DNA of 64,000 nucleotides. Source: JAAXGX01 sp965203565 (lineage in GTDB: Bacteria; Acidobacteriota; Vicinamibacteria; Vicinamibacterales; UBA8438). The notes under the pieces are model-generated. The model searched no databases, was not told the origin of the DNA, and worked only from the letters and a program-made list of their open reading frames with translations. Location: positions 3,885,504-3,949,503 of the forward strand of contig OZ241896.1 of assembly GCA_965203565.1 (NCBI GenBank), written 5' to 3'. Below, piece after piece: positions 1-7,624 of the stretch (position 1 is its first letter; every line of letters begins with the position of its first letter). The position numbers were made by a program, and so were the translations under genes.

Positions 1-19
1 CAGAGGAGTCAGCCTCGGG

Positions 20-955
20 GTGTTGCGAGCCGCCGCCGCGAACCTGTCGGCCACGTACCGGAGCGGCGGCGCCGCGGCCGTCCGGCGCGCCGGAGTCGGA
101 GTCGACGTCGGCCGGCTCGCGTACGCCGCGGCGCGGATGCCCGCCACGTACCGCGCGGCGGCCGCGGCGTTGCGCGAGCTCCGCGCCCGCCGCCCCCGGC
201 TGCGAGTCGGCAGTCTGCTCGACGTCGGGTCCGGACCGGCCACCTGCCTGTGGGCCGCGGGGTCGGCGTTCAGCGAGCTGGCCCGCGCCACGCTGATCGA
301 GCCGGACCCGGCGATGGCCGCGCTCGGCAGGCGGTTGACGCAGGGATCGTCGCTCACGTCCCGCGTGGACGTTACGTGGCGGGCCGCCGACGCGGGCGAG
401 CTGGCGGCGGCTCCGGCGCACGATCTGGTCGTCGCCGGCTATCTGCTCGGCGAGCTTCCCGAGGAGCGCCGCGGGCGGATGATCGACGAGGCATGGGCCG
501 CCGCCCGCCGCGCGGTCGTCATCATCGAGCCGGGGTCGGCCGACGGGTTCCGCCGGATCCTCGAGGCGCGCGACCGGTTGATCGCCGGGGGCGCGTCGAT
601 CGCCGCGCCGTGTCCGCATGCCGGCTGCTGTCCGATGCCGCCCGGCGACTGGTGTCACTTCGCCGCCCGGTTGAACCGGACGGCGCTGCAGCGCCGGCTC
701 AAGGGCGGCGTCCTGGCGTACGAGGACGAGAAATATGCGTACGTCGCGGCGGTTCGGGACGCCGGCGCGCCGGCGCCGGCCCGTGTCGTCCGACGGCCCC
801 GCACGGCGCCGGGACGGGTCACGCTGCGGTTGTGCCGGCCGGACGGCCTGCGGGACGAAACGGTGACCAGAACCCGCCGCGCCGAGTACCGCGCGGCCCG
901 GAAGGCGGCGTGGGGAGATAGCTGGCAGCCCGTGGTGGAACCCCGCAGCAGGTGA
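20..955 (+). CDS. Rsm22-type small-subunit ribosomal methyltransferase
   Basis: Predicted SAM-dependent methyltransferase of the Rsm22 family, linked to the small ribosomal subunit. SAM motif I (DVGSGPA) lies near residues 68-74. A Cys-rich stretch carries C198, C203/C204 and C212 in a CPHAGCC...WCHF context, which is typical of the family and probably binds a metal or Fe-S cluster. The GTG at 20 follows an AGAGGAG, but the frame stays open to the window edge, so the true start could be upstream. The last ten or so residues are read from the end of a repeat element (926-946), so the original C-terminus may have been altered. The stop overlaps the next frame by 4 nt. Confidence 0.8.
   Translation: MLRAAAANLSATYRSGGAAAVRRAGVGVDVGRLAYAAARMPATYRAAAAALRELRARRPRLRVGSLLDVGSGPATCLWAAGSAFSELARATLIEPDPAMAALGRRLTQGSSLTSRVDVTWRAADAGELAAAPAHDLVVAGYLLGELPEERRGRMIDEAWAAARRAVVIIEPGSADGFRRILEARDRLIAGGASIAAPCPHAGCCPMPPGDWCHFAARLNRTALQRRLKGGVLAYEDEKYAYVAAVRDAGAPAPARVVRRPRTAPGRVTLRLCRPDGLRDETVTRTRRAEYRAARKAAWGDSWQPVVEPRSR
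926..946 (+). repeat. Half-copy (one terminus) of the dispersed palindromic element
   Basis: These 21 bases match the outer end of the 158-159 bp element found in full at 14572, 52909, 56703 and 62464 (CAGCCCGTGGTGGAA followed by CCCCGC). No second terminus follows, so this is a solo end or remnant. It lies inside the 3' end of the Rsm22-like gene and supplies its last codons. Confidence 0.6.
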
Positions 956-1002
956 CGGCGCCGCCGCGCGCAGCGGCTCGGCCGAGACCGGGCGCCGGGC
1001 GA

Positions 1003-1731
1003 ATGCGGCAAGGTTTCCGCCGCGGGCCGCCGGCCGGCGGCGTTCTCGCGGGATTCGTCCTGTGGGGGTCGGTCCTGGCGGGACTCGTCCACGCGCCGCC
1101 GGCCGCCGCGCAGGCGCTTGACGCCGTCGGCGCCAACGCGATCGCGGACCGACCGACGCCCGCCGGGCCGCGGCGGTCGGTCCGTGGGTTCGTGCAGGTG
1201 GGATGGCTCCGGTTCTCGGCGGGCGACAGCTTCGAGGCGGTCACCGGGAGCGCCGCCGGCTTCGTCTACGGCGGCGGCGTGCAGTTCGGCCTGTCGAACG
1301 GCTTTTTCCTGCAAGGGAGCGTCGAACGGTACGCCGCACGCGGCCAGCGCGTGTTCGTGCACGCCGGGCAGGTCTTCGCGCTGGGCATTCCCCATGAGGT
1401 CGCGATCACGCCGATCCGGCTTTCGGCCGGCTACCGGCGCACGCTGCGGCCGGGTCTCGACGGTTACGTCGGCGCGGGCGGCGGCGTGCACCTGCTCGAA
1501 GAGCGCGCCCCGTTCGGTCCGTCCGACGGCGACGCGGCCGCCGGGCGGCACGGCAGCGGCCACGCGCTGTTCGGCGTCGAAACCCCGCTGCGGCCGTGGC
1601 TGCGCGTCGGCGGTGAAGGCCAGTGGACCTGGGCGCCCGGCGCGATCGGGGCGGCCGGCGCCGCCGCCGCGTTCGACGAGCGCGACCTGGGCGGCTTCAC
1701 CTTTCGGGTCAAGTTGTCGGTAGGGTATTGA
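1003..1731 (+). CDS. Secreted outer-membrane beta-barrel-like protein
   Basis: About 242 residues from the ATG at 1003; an in-frame GTG at 952, overlapping the previous stop, is the alternative. The N-terminus has a basic stretch, a hydrophobic segment and an Ala-rich cleavage region, as in a signal peptide. The remainder alternates polar and hydrophobic residues with many Gly and aromatic turns and ends in Val-Gly-Tyr, as expected for a small OmpA/OmpW-like barrel. No enzymatic motif is visible. The gene sits directly ahead of a secreted subtilisin. The barrel assignment rests on composition and C-terminal pattern only. Confidence 0.6.
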   Translation: MRQGFRRGPPAGGVLAGFVLWGSVLAGLVHAPPAAAQALDAVGANAIADRPTPAGPRRSVRGFVQVGWLRFSAGDSFEAVTGSAAGFVYGGGVQFGLSNGFFLQGSVERYAARGQRVFVHAGQVFALGIPHEVAITPIRLSAGYRRTLRPGLDGYVGAGGGVHLLEERAPFGPSDGDAAAGRHGSGHALFGVETPLRPWLRVGGEGQWTWAPGAIGAAGAAAAFDERDLGGFTFRVKLSVGY

Positions 1732-1736
1732 AGCCG

Positions 1737-3284
1737 ATGCCGCGCAGCTTCTGGCCGGCGGGCGTGTGCTGTCTGGCGCTGGGCGGCGCCGCGCTGGCGG
1801 GAGTCCCGCAGGCCGGCGTCGGCCAGACCGTCGCGCGGCCGGGCGGCCGCGTCGTCGCGCCGGCCGCAATCCGCGCCGTCGACAGCGGCTATCGGCCTGC
1901 GGCGGCGGCAGCGCGCGGGCCGATCGCGATCTCGCGGAATTCCGCATCGCCGCCGTCGGCGGCGTCGCCCCCCTACGTCCCGGGCCAGGTCATCGTCAAG
2001 TTCTCGGAGCGTCGCGCGCCGCCCGCCGGGCTGAACGTCCGCGCCGTCGTCCGGCCGCCGCTGGCGGACTTCGACCTGCTGACGCTCGATCCGGGATCGG
2101 ACCCGGAGGCCGCGGCGCGCGCGCTGAGCGCCCGGGCCGACGTGGAGTACGCCCAGGCGGCGTACCTTCGACAGGCCCAGTTCACCCCGAACGACCCGCT
2201 GTTCGCCCGGCAGTGGAACCTGCCGGCGATCGGGATGCAGCGCGCATGGGAGATCAATGCGGGCGCCAGCGACGCGATCGTCGTCGCGGTGATCGACACC
2301 GGCGTCGCCTTCGAGGACGCCGACTTCCGGTTCGAGGCGGAGGCGTTTTCGGTGAACGACGTTCCGTACCCGGCCCTCGGGACGATCTCGGTCCCGTTCG
2401 CGGCGGCGCCGGAGCTGGCCGGCCCCGACCGGTTCGCGGCGCCGTTCGACTTCGTCTGGCGGGACGGCCATCCGGTCGACTTCGACGGCCACGGCACGCA
2501 CGTCGCCGGCACGATCGGGCAGTTGACGGACAACGGGCTCGGGGCGGCCGGCGTGGCGTTCAACGTCCGGATCATGCCGCTCAAGGTGCTGATCGGCCCG
2601 TGGGACCTGATCCTGGGCGGCGCGCCCGTCTGCTGCGGCGGCTCCGACGCCGACATCGCCGAGGCGATCCGGTACGCGGTCCGGTTCGGCGCGAAGGTGA
2701 TCAACATGAGCCTCGGCGGGCCGTCGCCGTCGCCGGCGATCGAAGACGCGATCCGCCACGCCGTCGGCCGGGGCGTCTTCGTCGCCGTGGCGGCCGGCAA
2801 CGAGTTCCAGGTGGACAACGACGTGCTCTATCCGGCCGCATCGGTCGACACGATCGACGGGGCGGTGGCGGTCGGAGCGGTCGATCGGCGGCTGCGCCGG
2901 GCGTACTACTCGAACACCGGCTCGTACATCGAGGTGGTGGCGCCGGGAGGAGAGCAGCGGGAGGAAGGGCCGACGGGCGGCATCCTGCAGCAGACGCTCG
3001 ACACGCGGTTCACCGACACGTTCCGCATCGGGCCGTCCCGGTTCGGACCGCCGCGGTTCGACGTGCTGAGCTTCAGCTTCCTCGAGGGGACCTCGATGGC
3101 CGCGCCTCACGTCGCCGGCCTGGCGGCGCTCCTGATGACGCAGGGCGTCACCGACCCGGCGGCGATCGAAGCGGCGATCAAGCAGTTCGCGACCGATCTG
3201 GGCGCGCCCGGCCGGGACGACCAGTTCGGCCACGGCCTGATCGACGCGCCGGCGACGCTGCGCGGGTTCGGTCTGGCCCGATGA
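1737..3284 (+). CDS. Secreted S8 subtilisin-family serine protease
   Basis: Predicted exported subtilase of 515 residues. The catalytic triad is visible: Asp187 in VIDTGV, His252 in GHGTHVAG and Ser453 in GTSMAAPHVAG. A signal peptide occupies the first ~30 residues. An I9-like propeptide follows (PGQVIVKF around residue 82, with the PNDPLF...QWNL entry typical of mature subtilases). The ATG at 1737, six bases after the preceding stop, was chosen because it gives a proper signal peptide; a longer frame from 1623 does not. An insert between the Asp and His regions is long for the family. The stop shares bases with a possible upstream start of the next gene (ATGA). Confidence 0.9.
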   Translation: MPRSFWPAGVCCLALGGAALAGVPQAGVGQTVARPGGRVVAPAAIRAVDSGYRPAAAAARGPIAISRNSASPPSAASPPYVPGQVIVKFSERRAPPAGLNVRAVVRPPLADFDLLTLDPGSDPEAAARALSARADVEYAQAAYLRQAQFTPNDPLFARQWNLPAIGMQRAWEINAGASDAIVVAVIDTGVAFEDADFRFEAEAFSVNDVPYPALGTISVPFAAAPELAGPDRFAAPFDFVWRDGHPVDFDGHGTHVAGTIGQLTDNGLGAAGVAFNVRIMPLKVLIGPWDLILGGAPVCCGGSDADIAEAIRYAVRFGAKVINMSLGGPSPSPAIEDAIRHAVGRGVFVAVAAGNEFQVDNDVLYPAASVDTIDGAVAVGAVDRRLRRAYYSNTGSYIEVVAPGGEQREEGPTGGILQQTLDTRFTDTFRIGPSRFGPPRFDVLSFSFLEGTSMAAPHVAGLAALLMTQGVTDPAAIEAAIKQFATDLGAPGRDDQFGHGLIDAPATLRGFGLAR

Positions 3285-3322
3285 TCCCGGCGCTTCCGCT
3301 TGGCGCAGCGCCGCGCAGCGTG

Positions 3323-3328
3323 TATAAG
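3323..3328 (+). promoter_or_regulatory. Putative -10 element, leaderless start for DUF4159 gene
   Basis: TATAAG ends six bases before the GTG at 3335. That spacing would put the transcription start at or next to the start codon. No Shine-Dalgarno sequence precedes this GTG. Confidence 0.45.
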
Positions 3329-3334
3329 TGGCGG

Positions 3335-4159
3335 GTGCGCTGGCCCGTCCGCCTCGTCGCCGCGCTGATCTTGGTTGGAAGCGCGCTGTCGGTCTCCCAC
3401 GCGCAGTGGGGCTTCATGGAAGGCAACTTTCCTCCGCGCTTCCCCCCGCCGAGCCTGCCCGACCGCGACTTCGCCTTCTGCAAGGTGATGTACAACAGCG
3501 TCCGGTACGAGCAGCTCGGCATGGGGTGGGCGACCGACTATCCGTACGCCGGGATCAACCTCATGATCCGGTTCTCCGATCTGACCACCGGACGCGTGAG
3601 CCTCGACGGCGGCGGGGAGCCGAACCACTGGGTCGTCCGGTTCATGGACGACGCCCTGTTCAACTGCCCGTTCACCATGGCCTCCGACGTCGGCACGATC
3701 GGGTTCACCAACCAGGAAGCGGCCCGGTTGCGGGAATACCTGCTGAAGGGCGGGTTCCTGTGGGTCGACGACTTCTGGGGCTCCCGTGCGTGGCGTCACT
3801 GGGAGCGCGAGATCGCGCGCGTGCTCCCGCCGTCGCAGTACCCGATCCGGGACGTGCCGATCGGCCATCCGGTGTTCCGCACGCAGTTGCACGTGGCCAA
3901 GGTGCCGCAGATCACGGCGATCCAGTTCTGGTACGGCGTCGGCGGCCGGACGACCTCCGAGCGCGGCTACGACAGCCGGGAGCCGCACTTCCGGGCGATA
4001 GCCGACGAGCGCGGCCGATTTCTCGTCGTGATGTCCCACAACACGGACGTCGCCGACGCCTGGGAGCGCGAAGCCGAAGACCCGAGGTTCTTCGAGCGGT
4101 TCGCCCCCGACGGTTACGGGCTGGGCATCAACGTGCTGCTGTACGCCATGATGCATTGA
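3335..4159 (+). CDS. Exported DUF4159 protein
   Basis: About 274 residues. The N-terminus from GTG 3335 is a signal peptide (basic start, hydrophobic core, cleavage near SHA). The body matches DUF4159: W-DYP near the start, a central LR-YLLKGGFLWVDDFWG stretch, then the conserved GHPVF and a late MSHNTD. The family is common in Acidobacteriota and related phyla and resembles glutamine-amidotransferase-like folds; its function is unknown. An alternative ATG at 3281 overlaps the subtilisin stop, but it would place a charged stretch before the signal peptide. A -10-like TATAAG just upstream supports the later start. Confidence 0.75.
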   Translation: MRWPVRLVAALILVGSALSVSHAQWGFMEGNFPPRFPPPSLPDRDFAFCKVMYNSVRYEQLGMGWATDYPYAGINLMIRFSDLTTGRVSLDGGGEPNHWVVRFMDDALFNCPFTMASDVGTIGFTNQEAARLREYLLKGGFLWVDDFWGSRAWRHWEREIARVLPPSQYPIRDVPIGHPVFRTQLHVAKVPQITAIQFWYGVGGRTTSERGYDSREPHFRAIADERGRFLVVMSHNTDVADAWEREAEDPRFFERFAPDGYGLGINVLLYAMMH

Positions 4160-4170
4160 CCGGGGCGGTC

Positions 4171-4440
4171 ATGAAGACGGTTCTGAACAAGACCCGCCGG
4201 CCGCTGAGGATTGCGCTCTCCCGCGGGCGCGTGCTGCGGATCGGCCCGCTCCGGGAAGGGCAGATCGCCGCCCGGGACGCCGATCGGGACGCCGTGAAGC
4301 GCCGCATCGCGGACGGCGAGATCGAGATCTTCGACGACGCGTCGCGCGCCGGCGCGTCGGCCGCGTCCGCGCCGGGGAGCCGCGCGCGCGTCGAGGGGCC
4401 GCACGCGCGGTTCTCGGCGGCGAAGCGCGGCGACCGGTGA
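4171..4440 (+). CDS. Small conserved hypothetical protein
   Basis: An 89-residue protein starting MKTVLNKTRRPL, with a basic N-terminal half (around RGRVLRIGP) and a variable, Ala/Arg-rich tail. I recall similar short proteins in acidobacterial genomes but know of no assigned function. No signal peptide or membrane segment is visible. The ATG lies 11 bases after the DUF4159 stop, so the two are probably co-transcribed. Confidence 0.55.
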   Translation: MKTVLNKTRRPLRIALSRGRVLRIGPLREGQIAARDADRDAVKRRIADGEIEIFDDASRAGASAASAPGSRARVEGPHARFSAAKRGDR

Positions 4441-4480
4441 CGGGCCGCCGGCGATTCGGACGGCGCGCGAGACGGACGAG

Positions 4481-4726
4481 ATGCCGATCTACGAGTACAA
4501 GTGCCGGGGTTGCGGCCACGCGTTCGAGCGCCTCGTGCTCGGCGCCGATCCGGGCGCCTGCCCGGCCTGCGCGGGGCGCGCGCTCGAACGGCAGTGGTCG
4601 CTGTTCGCCGTCGACTCGGAAGGGACGCGGCGGTCGCACCTGAAGACCGCGCGCGCCGCGGCGCGGAAAGTGCAGCGCGACAAGGCTCACGCCGAGCACG
4701 AAGCGATCCACCACCATCACCACTGA
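4481..4726 (+). CDS. FmdB-type zinc-ribbon protein
   Basis: An 81-residue protein that begins MPIYEYKC and carries two CxxC knuckles (CRGC, CPAC), the hallmark of the FmdB/CxxC_CXXC_SSSS putative regulatory family. Other members are small zinc-binding proteins of unclear role. The C-terminus is a natural run of five histidines, in a His/Ala/Lys-rich tail that could bind extra metal. The gene follows 4171-4440 with a short gap and the same orientation. Confidence 0.8.
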   Translation: MPIYEYKCRGCGHAFERLVLGADPGACPACAGRALERQWSLFAVDSEGTRRSHLKTARAAARKVQRDKAHAEHEAIHHHHH

Positions 4727-4825
4727 CGCGGGGCGCCGGGACCTCGGCGGCCGGAGGCGATGGAGGCTGTGAACGAGCGCGGCCGGGCAGGGCGAACGCC
4801 CCGCCCGGCCGCGCATCCGGGCGGC

Positions 4826-5335
4826 CTACTGGTTTTCCAGCCGCCAGTCCCACCCCCGCTCCGAGCCGCGCGTCGCGATGCGCCAGCCGTCCGGGGTCCG
4901 CTTGAAGGTGTCGAAGTAGTAGCCGGAGAAGACCATCCGGGGCTCTCGCTGGCTGACGTCGAGCACGATCCAGTAGGTGCGCCCCCTGGCGCCGCCGTCC
5001 TCGGTCGGCGTGATCAGCATGCTGGTGTTGTTGTGCGTGATCGTCGTGCCCTCGCCGCCGGGCCGCTGCCGGAAGCGGCGCCGGATCTCCTCCTTCCCGT
5101 CGAACACTTCGCCGCCGCCGGTCGTGAACACCGCGTCGTCGGCCCACGCCGACAGGTACAGCTCCTCGTCCTGGAAATCGAGCCCCTGGTTGTACCGGGT
5201 GTAGAGCTGCTCGATCTCGGCGATGTCCGCCCCGGTCAGCGCCGGCTGCCCGCCCCGGCTCTGGGCGTAGCTCCACCCGGCCGCCGCCAGCACGCCGACG
5301 AGTCCCGCCGCCATCCATCCCTGAAACTTCCGCAT
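4826..5335 (-). CDS. Secreted SnoaL/NTF2-like domain protein
   Basis: A 169-residue exported protein. The signal peptide ends near SYAQS. An NTF2-like (SnoaL/DUF4440-type) fold follows: IAEIEQLYTRYNQGLD, then DDAVFT, EIRRRF, and a C-terminal strand set ending GWRIATRGSERGWDW. The role could be ligand binding or isomerase-like; catalytic residues cannot be assigned from sequence. A strong GGAGGTG ribosome-binding site precedes the ATG. The gene is divergent from the 5765 gene and convergent with the FmdB gene. Confidence 0.75.
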   Translation of the reverse strand: MRKFQGWMAAGLVGVLAAAGWSYAQSRGGQPALTGADIAEIEQLYTRYNQGLDFQDEELYLSAWADDAVFTTGGGEVFDGKEEIRRRFRQRPGGEGTTITHNNTSMLITPTEDGGARGRTYWIVLDVSQREPRMVFSGYYFDTFKRTPDGWRIATRGSERGWDWRLENQ

Positions 5336-5375
5336 GGCCGCACCTCCAACTGGAAAACGGGTTGACGTCCACCGT

Positions 5376-5381
5376 ATTGTA
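5376..5381 (-). promoter_or_regulatory. Putative -10 for the NTF2-like gene
   Basis: TACAAT on the minus strand lies about 40 bases upstream of the ATG at 5335. That leaves room for the GGAGGTG ribosome-binding site in the leader. No clear -35 was identified. Confidence 0.4.
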
Positions 5382-5583
5382 AGGATTCCGCTCGCCGGCG
5401 GCTGCGGGCGGCGGCGTTCCCCCATCGCGACCTGCGCCGGGCGGGCGGCCGAGCCTGCTGCGCGCGGCCCGTGGTCCGGCGTTGGCGCAGCAGGCGGTGC
5501 GTGTCGAGCCTCACGAGCATCGCTCGGATGATCCGCGACACGGCCCCCCTTCAGGCTCACTTGTCGTTGGAAGAGACTGCGGG

Positions 5584-5613
5584 TTGACACGTTGCACCGA
5601 TTTTCGATATCGT
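5584..5613 (+). promoter_or_regulatory. Sigma70-like promoter for the sorted surface protein
   Basis: TTGACA at 5584-5589 and TATCGT at about 5608-5613 are separated by 18 bases. This sits in the only intergenic gap above 300 bases in the window (5336-5764). It would give a leader of roughly 120-145 nt that includes a 14-G tract. Nothing else recognisable was seen in the gap. Confidence 0.5.
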
Positions 5614-5715
5614 TCCTGCCGTCTCTCACGCCGCAACGGGGCAGGATAATCTCGACTGCGGGCTGTGCGAGGGACGCCGAGTTGCCGATAATGCACATGT
5701 CGGCCCCGCTTCTCC

Positions 5716-5729
5716 GGGGGGGGGGGGGG
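5716..5729 (+). repeat. Homopolymeric G14 tract in a leader
   Basis: Fourteen consecutive G residues lie 35 bases before the ATG at 5765 and 11 bases before an in-frame ATG at 5741. Such tracts slip during replication and are classic phase-variation sites. ATG codons at 5691 and 5697 are out of frame with the gene at G14 but would be in frame at G15 or G12. The exact length is also vulnerable to sequencing error. Confidence 0.6.
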
Positions 5730-5764
5730 AGGCAGTGGTGATGGCGCTCCATTGGGGGGTTGTG

Positions 5765-6322
5765 ATGAACCGAGTATCTCATTGTGCAAGAGTGGCGCTC
5801 CCGACCGCTGCAGCCATGACCATCCTGCTGTCGGCGGGCGCCGCCTCCGCGGCATCGGCGATATCTCTCAGTGCGCTGCTGCAGGAAGGGACGTCGACTT
5901 CCACGCCGCCCCTGCCGCCGCCCACGGTGCAGGCTCGCATCGAGCGCAAGGTGCGCGAGACGACCGGCGGAAGGCCGGTGCTGATGCCGAGCGACCCGCC
6001 GGTCGTGGTGGAGGTGGACGAGATCTTCGTTTTCCCGCCTGACGTCGAAGAAGAAGAAGCCACCTATACGGTGACTTCGAGCAATCCGATGGTCGCCGTC
6101 GCCGAATACCGCAACCCGGTGGTGGTTACGCCGGTAGGACCGGGCACGGCCGTGATCACGGTCACGTCGCAGCTCGGGAACAACCCCCCCGTGTCGTCCA
6201 GCTTCACGGTCACTGTCGCAGCCGATCCGACTCCGGTGCCCGCCATCCCGCTCGTCGGACAGGGGCTGCTGGCGGCGTTCCTGCTCGGTCTCGGCGCGTG
6301 GCTTCGGTACCGGCGCCGGTAA
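5765..6322 (+). CDS. Secreted Ig-like protein with C-terminal exosortase-type sorting tail
   Basis: A 185-residue protein with an N-terminal signal peptide (hydrophobic core, cleavage near ASA). A Pro/Thr-rich linker follows, then an acidic stretch and a beta-rich Ig-like module of about 50 residues with a BIG2-like pattern (VAVAEYRN...GTAVITVTS). Residues 157-185 form a tripartite sorting signal: a Pro-rich motif (PVPAIPLVG), a transmembrane helix and a terminal RYRRR. This resembles PEP/IPTL-CTERM tails cut by exosortases. An exosortase-like gene lies 1.3 kb downstream on the same strand. ATG 5765 is the simplest start; ATG 5741 and GTG 5735 are in frame. That it is the exosortase substrate is inference. 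Confidence 0.7.
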   Translation: MNRVSHCARVALPTAAAMTILLSAGAASAASAISLSALLQEGTSTSTPPLPPPTVQARIERKVRETTGGRPVLMPSDPPVVVEVDEIFVFPPDVEEEEATYTVTSSNPMVAVAEYRNPVVVTPVGPGTAVITVTSQLGNNPPVSSSFTVTVAADPTPVPAIPLVGQGLLAAFLLGLGAWLRYRRR

Positions 6323-6364
6323 CGGCCCGGCGGTTTCCGGACCGACTTTCCTGCATCTGCGTGT

Positions 6365-6397
6365 CCCCTCCTCCCCCGGCCGTCGGAGGAGGAGGGG
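6365..6397. terminator. GC-rich hairpin after the sorted-protein gene
   Basis: CCCCTCCTCC (6365-6374) pairs perfectly with GGAGGAGGGG (6388-6397) around a 13-base loop, 43 bases after the stop at 6322. No T tract follows, so it may be an attenuating or mRNA-protecting hairpin rather than a full intrinsic terminator. It would let the surface protein be expressed above the downstream enzymes. Confidence 0.45.
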
Positions 6398-6415
6398 GCA
6401 TCCCGGCCGCGAGCA

Positions 6416-6799
6416 GTGCTTGCACACCACTTCATCGGCTCCGGCGGCTTCTCCGACCGGCTTCGGGGCGTTGCTGAAGCGCGATCACGGTTGTTGGCGG
6501 CAGTGACCGACCGCGTGCGCGCCGCCGGCCTGCAGGTCGTGGCGCAGCAGGCGGTCCCGTTTCCGGACGGCGGCGCCACGCTGGTCTGGGTGCTGGCCGA
6601 GTCCCATCTGGTGCTTCACCTCTGGCCCGAACACGATCGGGCGACCGTCGATCTGCACGTCTGCGACTACCGCGACTCGAACGCCGTACGGGCGCAGCGG
6701 CTGCGCGACGCGCTCGACGACTTCTGCTTCGCGCCCGGTTCGTCGGCATGGCGCGAGCTGGCGGTCGACGAGGTCCGGCCGGCCGGAGCCGACGCGTAG
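6416..6799 (+). CDS. speD: SpeD-like S-adenosylmethionine decarboxylase proenzyme
   Basis: A 127-residue prokaryotic AdoMet decarboxylase. The self-cleavage motif AESHLVLHLWPEH is intact. Ser63 (future pyruvoyl group), His68 and Cys83 fall at the same numbers as in the Thermotoga maritima enzyme, so both cleavage and proton-donor residues are kept. The usual product, decarboxylated AdoMet, feeds spermidine synthesis, but no speE is present here. The neighbours are a SAM methyltransferase and an exosortase-like protein, so it may serve a local modification instead. The start is GTG 6416 with a weak ribosome-binding site. Confidence 0.8.
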   Translation: MLAHHFIGSGGFSDRLRGVAEARSRLLAAVTDRVRAAGLQVVAQQAVPFPDGGATLVWVLAESHLVLHLWPEHDRATVDLHVCDYRDSNAVRAQRLRDALDDFCFAPGSSAWRELAVDEVRPAGADA

Positions 6800-6814
6800 C
6801 GTGGCGGGCCGCAG

Positions 6815-7624
6815 GTGGCCGACGACGCCGAGCAGCGCTACCGCGGCTTCTGGGCCGAAGTAGGCGCCACCTTTCCCGATCTCGGCGGCGCGCGCTCGAC
6901 GACGCAGTACCGCGAGGACGAGCGATGGCTGCTGCGGAGTTCGCTGCCGGATCTCGCCGGCTGCCGCATCCTCAAGACCGACCTGTGGGACGAAGCGAAG
7001 AACACCCGCATCCTCCGCTGGGCGGCGGGCGAAGGGGCGCGCGCGTTCGGGGTCGACATCTCGCCGGCGATCGTCGCCGCTGCGGGACGCGGCTTCGCGG
7101 CGGCGGGGTTGCGGCTGCACGGCGTCCGCGGCGACGTCCGGGCGCTGCCGTTCCGGACCGGCAGCTTTGACGCGGTCTATTCGATGGGGACGGTCGAGCA
7201 CTTCGACGACACGGAAGGCGCCCTCCGCGAGATCTTCCGCGTGCTGCGTCCCGGGGGACGGGCGATCGTCGGCGTGCCGAACCGGCGCGACCCGTTCCTG
7301 CGCCCGCTGCTGGTGGCGGCGCTGCACCGCCTCGGCCTCTACGGATACGGGTTCGAGAAGTCGTACTCGCGGTCCGTCTTCCGCCGGATGCTGGAGCGGG
7401 CGGGCTTCCGGGTGACCACCGAAACTGGTATCCTGTTCATTCCGGGCTGGTTACGCATGCTCGACCTCGCCTGCCACACGTGGCTCCGCCCGCTCGCGCG
7501 GGTGACGGGCGCCCTGTGCGCCCCGTTCGACAGGGCCTGCCGCCGCTGGCCGCGCCTCCGCCGGCACGGCTACCTGCTCGCCACGGTGGCGGTGCGTCCG
7601 GACGAACCGGGAGCGGATTCGTGA
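6815..7624 (+). CDS. Class I SAM-dependent methyltransferase
   Basis: A 269-residue methyltransferase of the Methyltransf_11 type. Motif I is degenerate (FGVDIS marks the strand-2 acidic loop). GDVRALPF follows, then FDAVYSMGTVEHF for motif IV, and LRPGGRAIVGVPN for the post-motif strand. The C-terminal third adds a helical region with amphipathic/hydrophobic segments (FIPGWLRML), suggesting membrane association and a lipid- or glycan-linked substrate. The GTG start lies 15 bases after speD, and the stop overlaps the exosortase-like start (GTGA), so translation is probably coupled. Confidence 0.8.
   Translation: MADDAEQRYRGFWAEVGATFPDLGGARSTTQYREDERWLLRSSLPDLAGCRILKTDLWDEAKNTRILRWAAGEGARAFGVDISPAIVAAAGRGFAAAGLRLHGVRGDVRALPFRTGSFDAVYSMGTVEHFDDTEGALREIFRVLRPGGRAIVGVPNRRDPFLRPLLVAALHRLGLYGYGFEKSYSRSVFRRMLERAGFRVTTETGILFIPGWLRMLDLACHTWLRPLARVTGALCAPFDRACRRWPRLRRHGYLLATVAVRPDEPGADS

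Noticed and set aside
4700..4726. Histidine run at the end of the FmdB-like protein as a cloning tag
   Set aside because: The run is preceded by natural His/Ala/Glu-rich sequence and is in a genomic context; no vector sequence is present.
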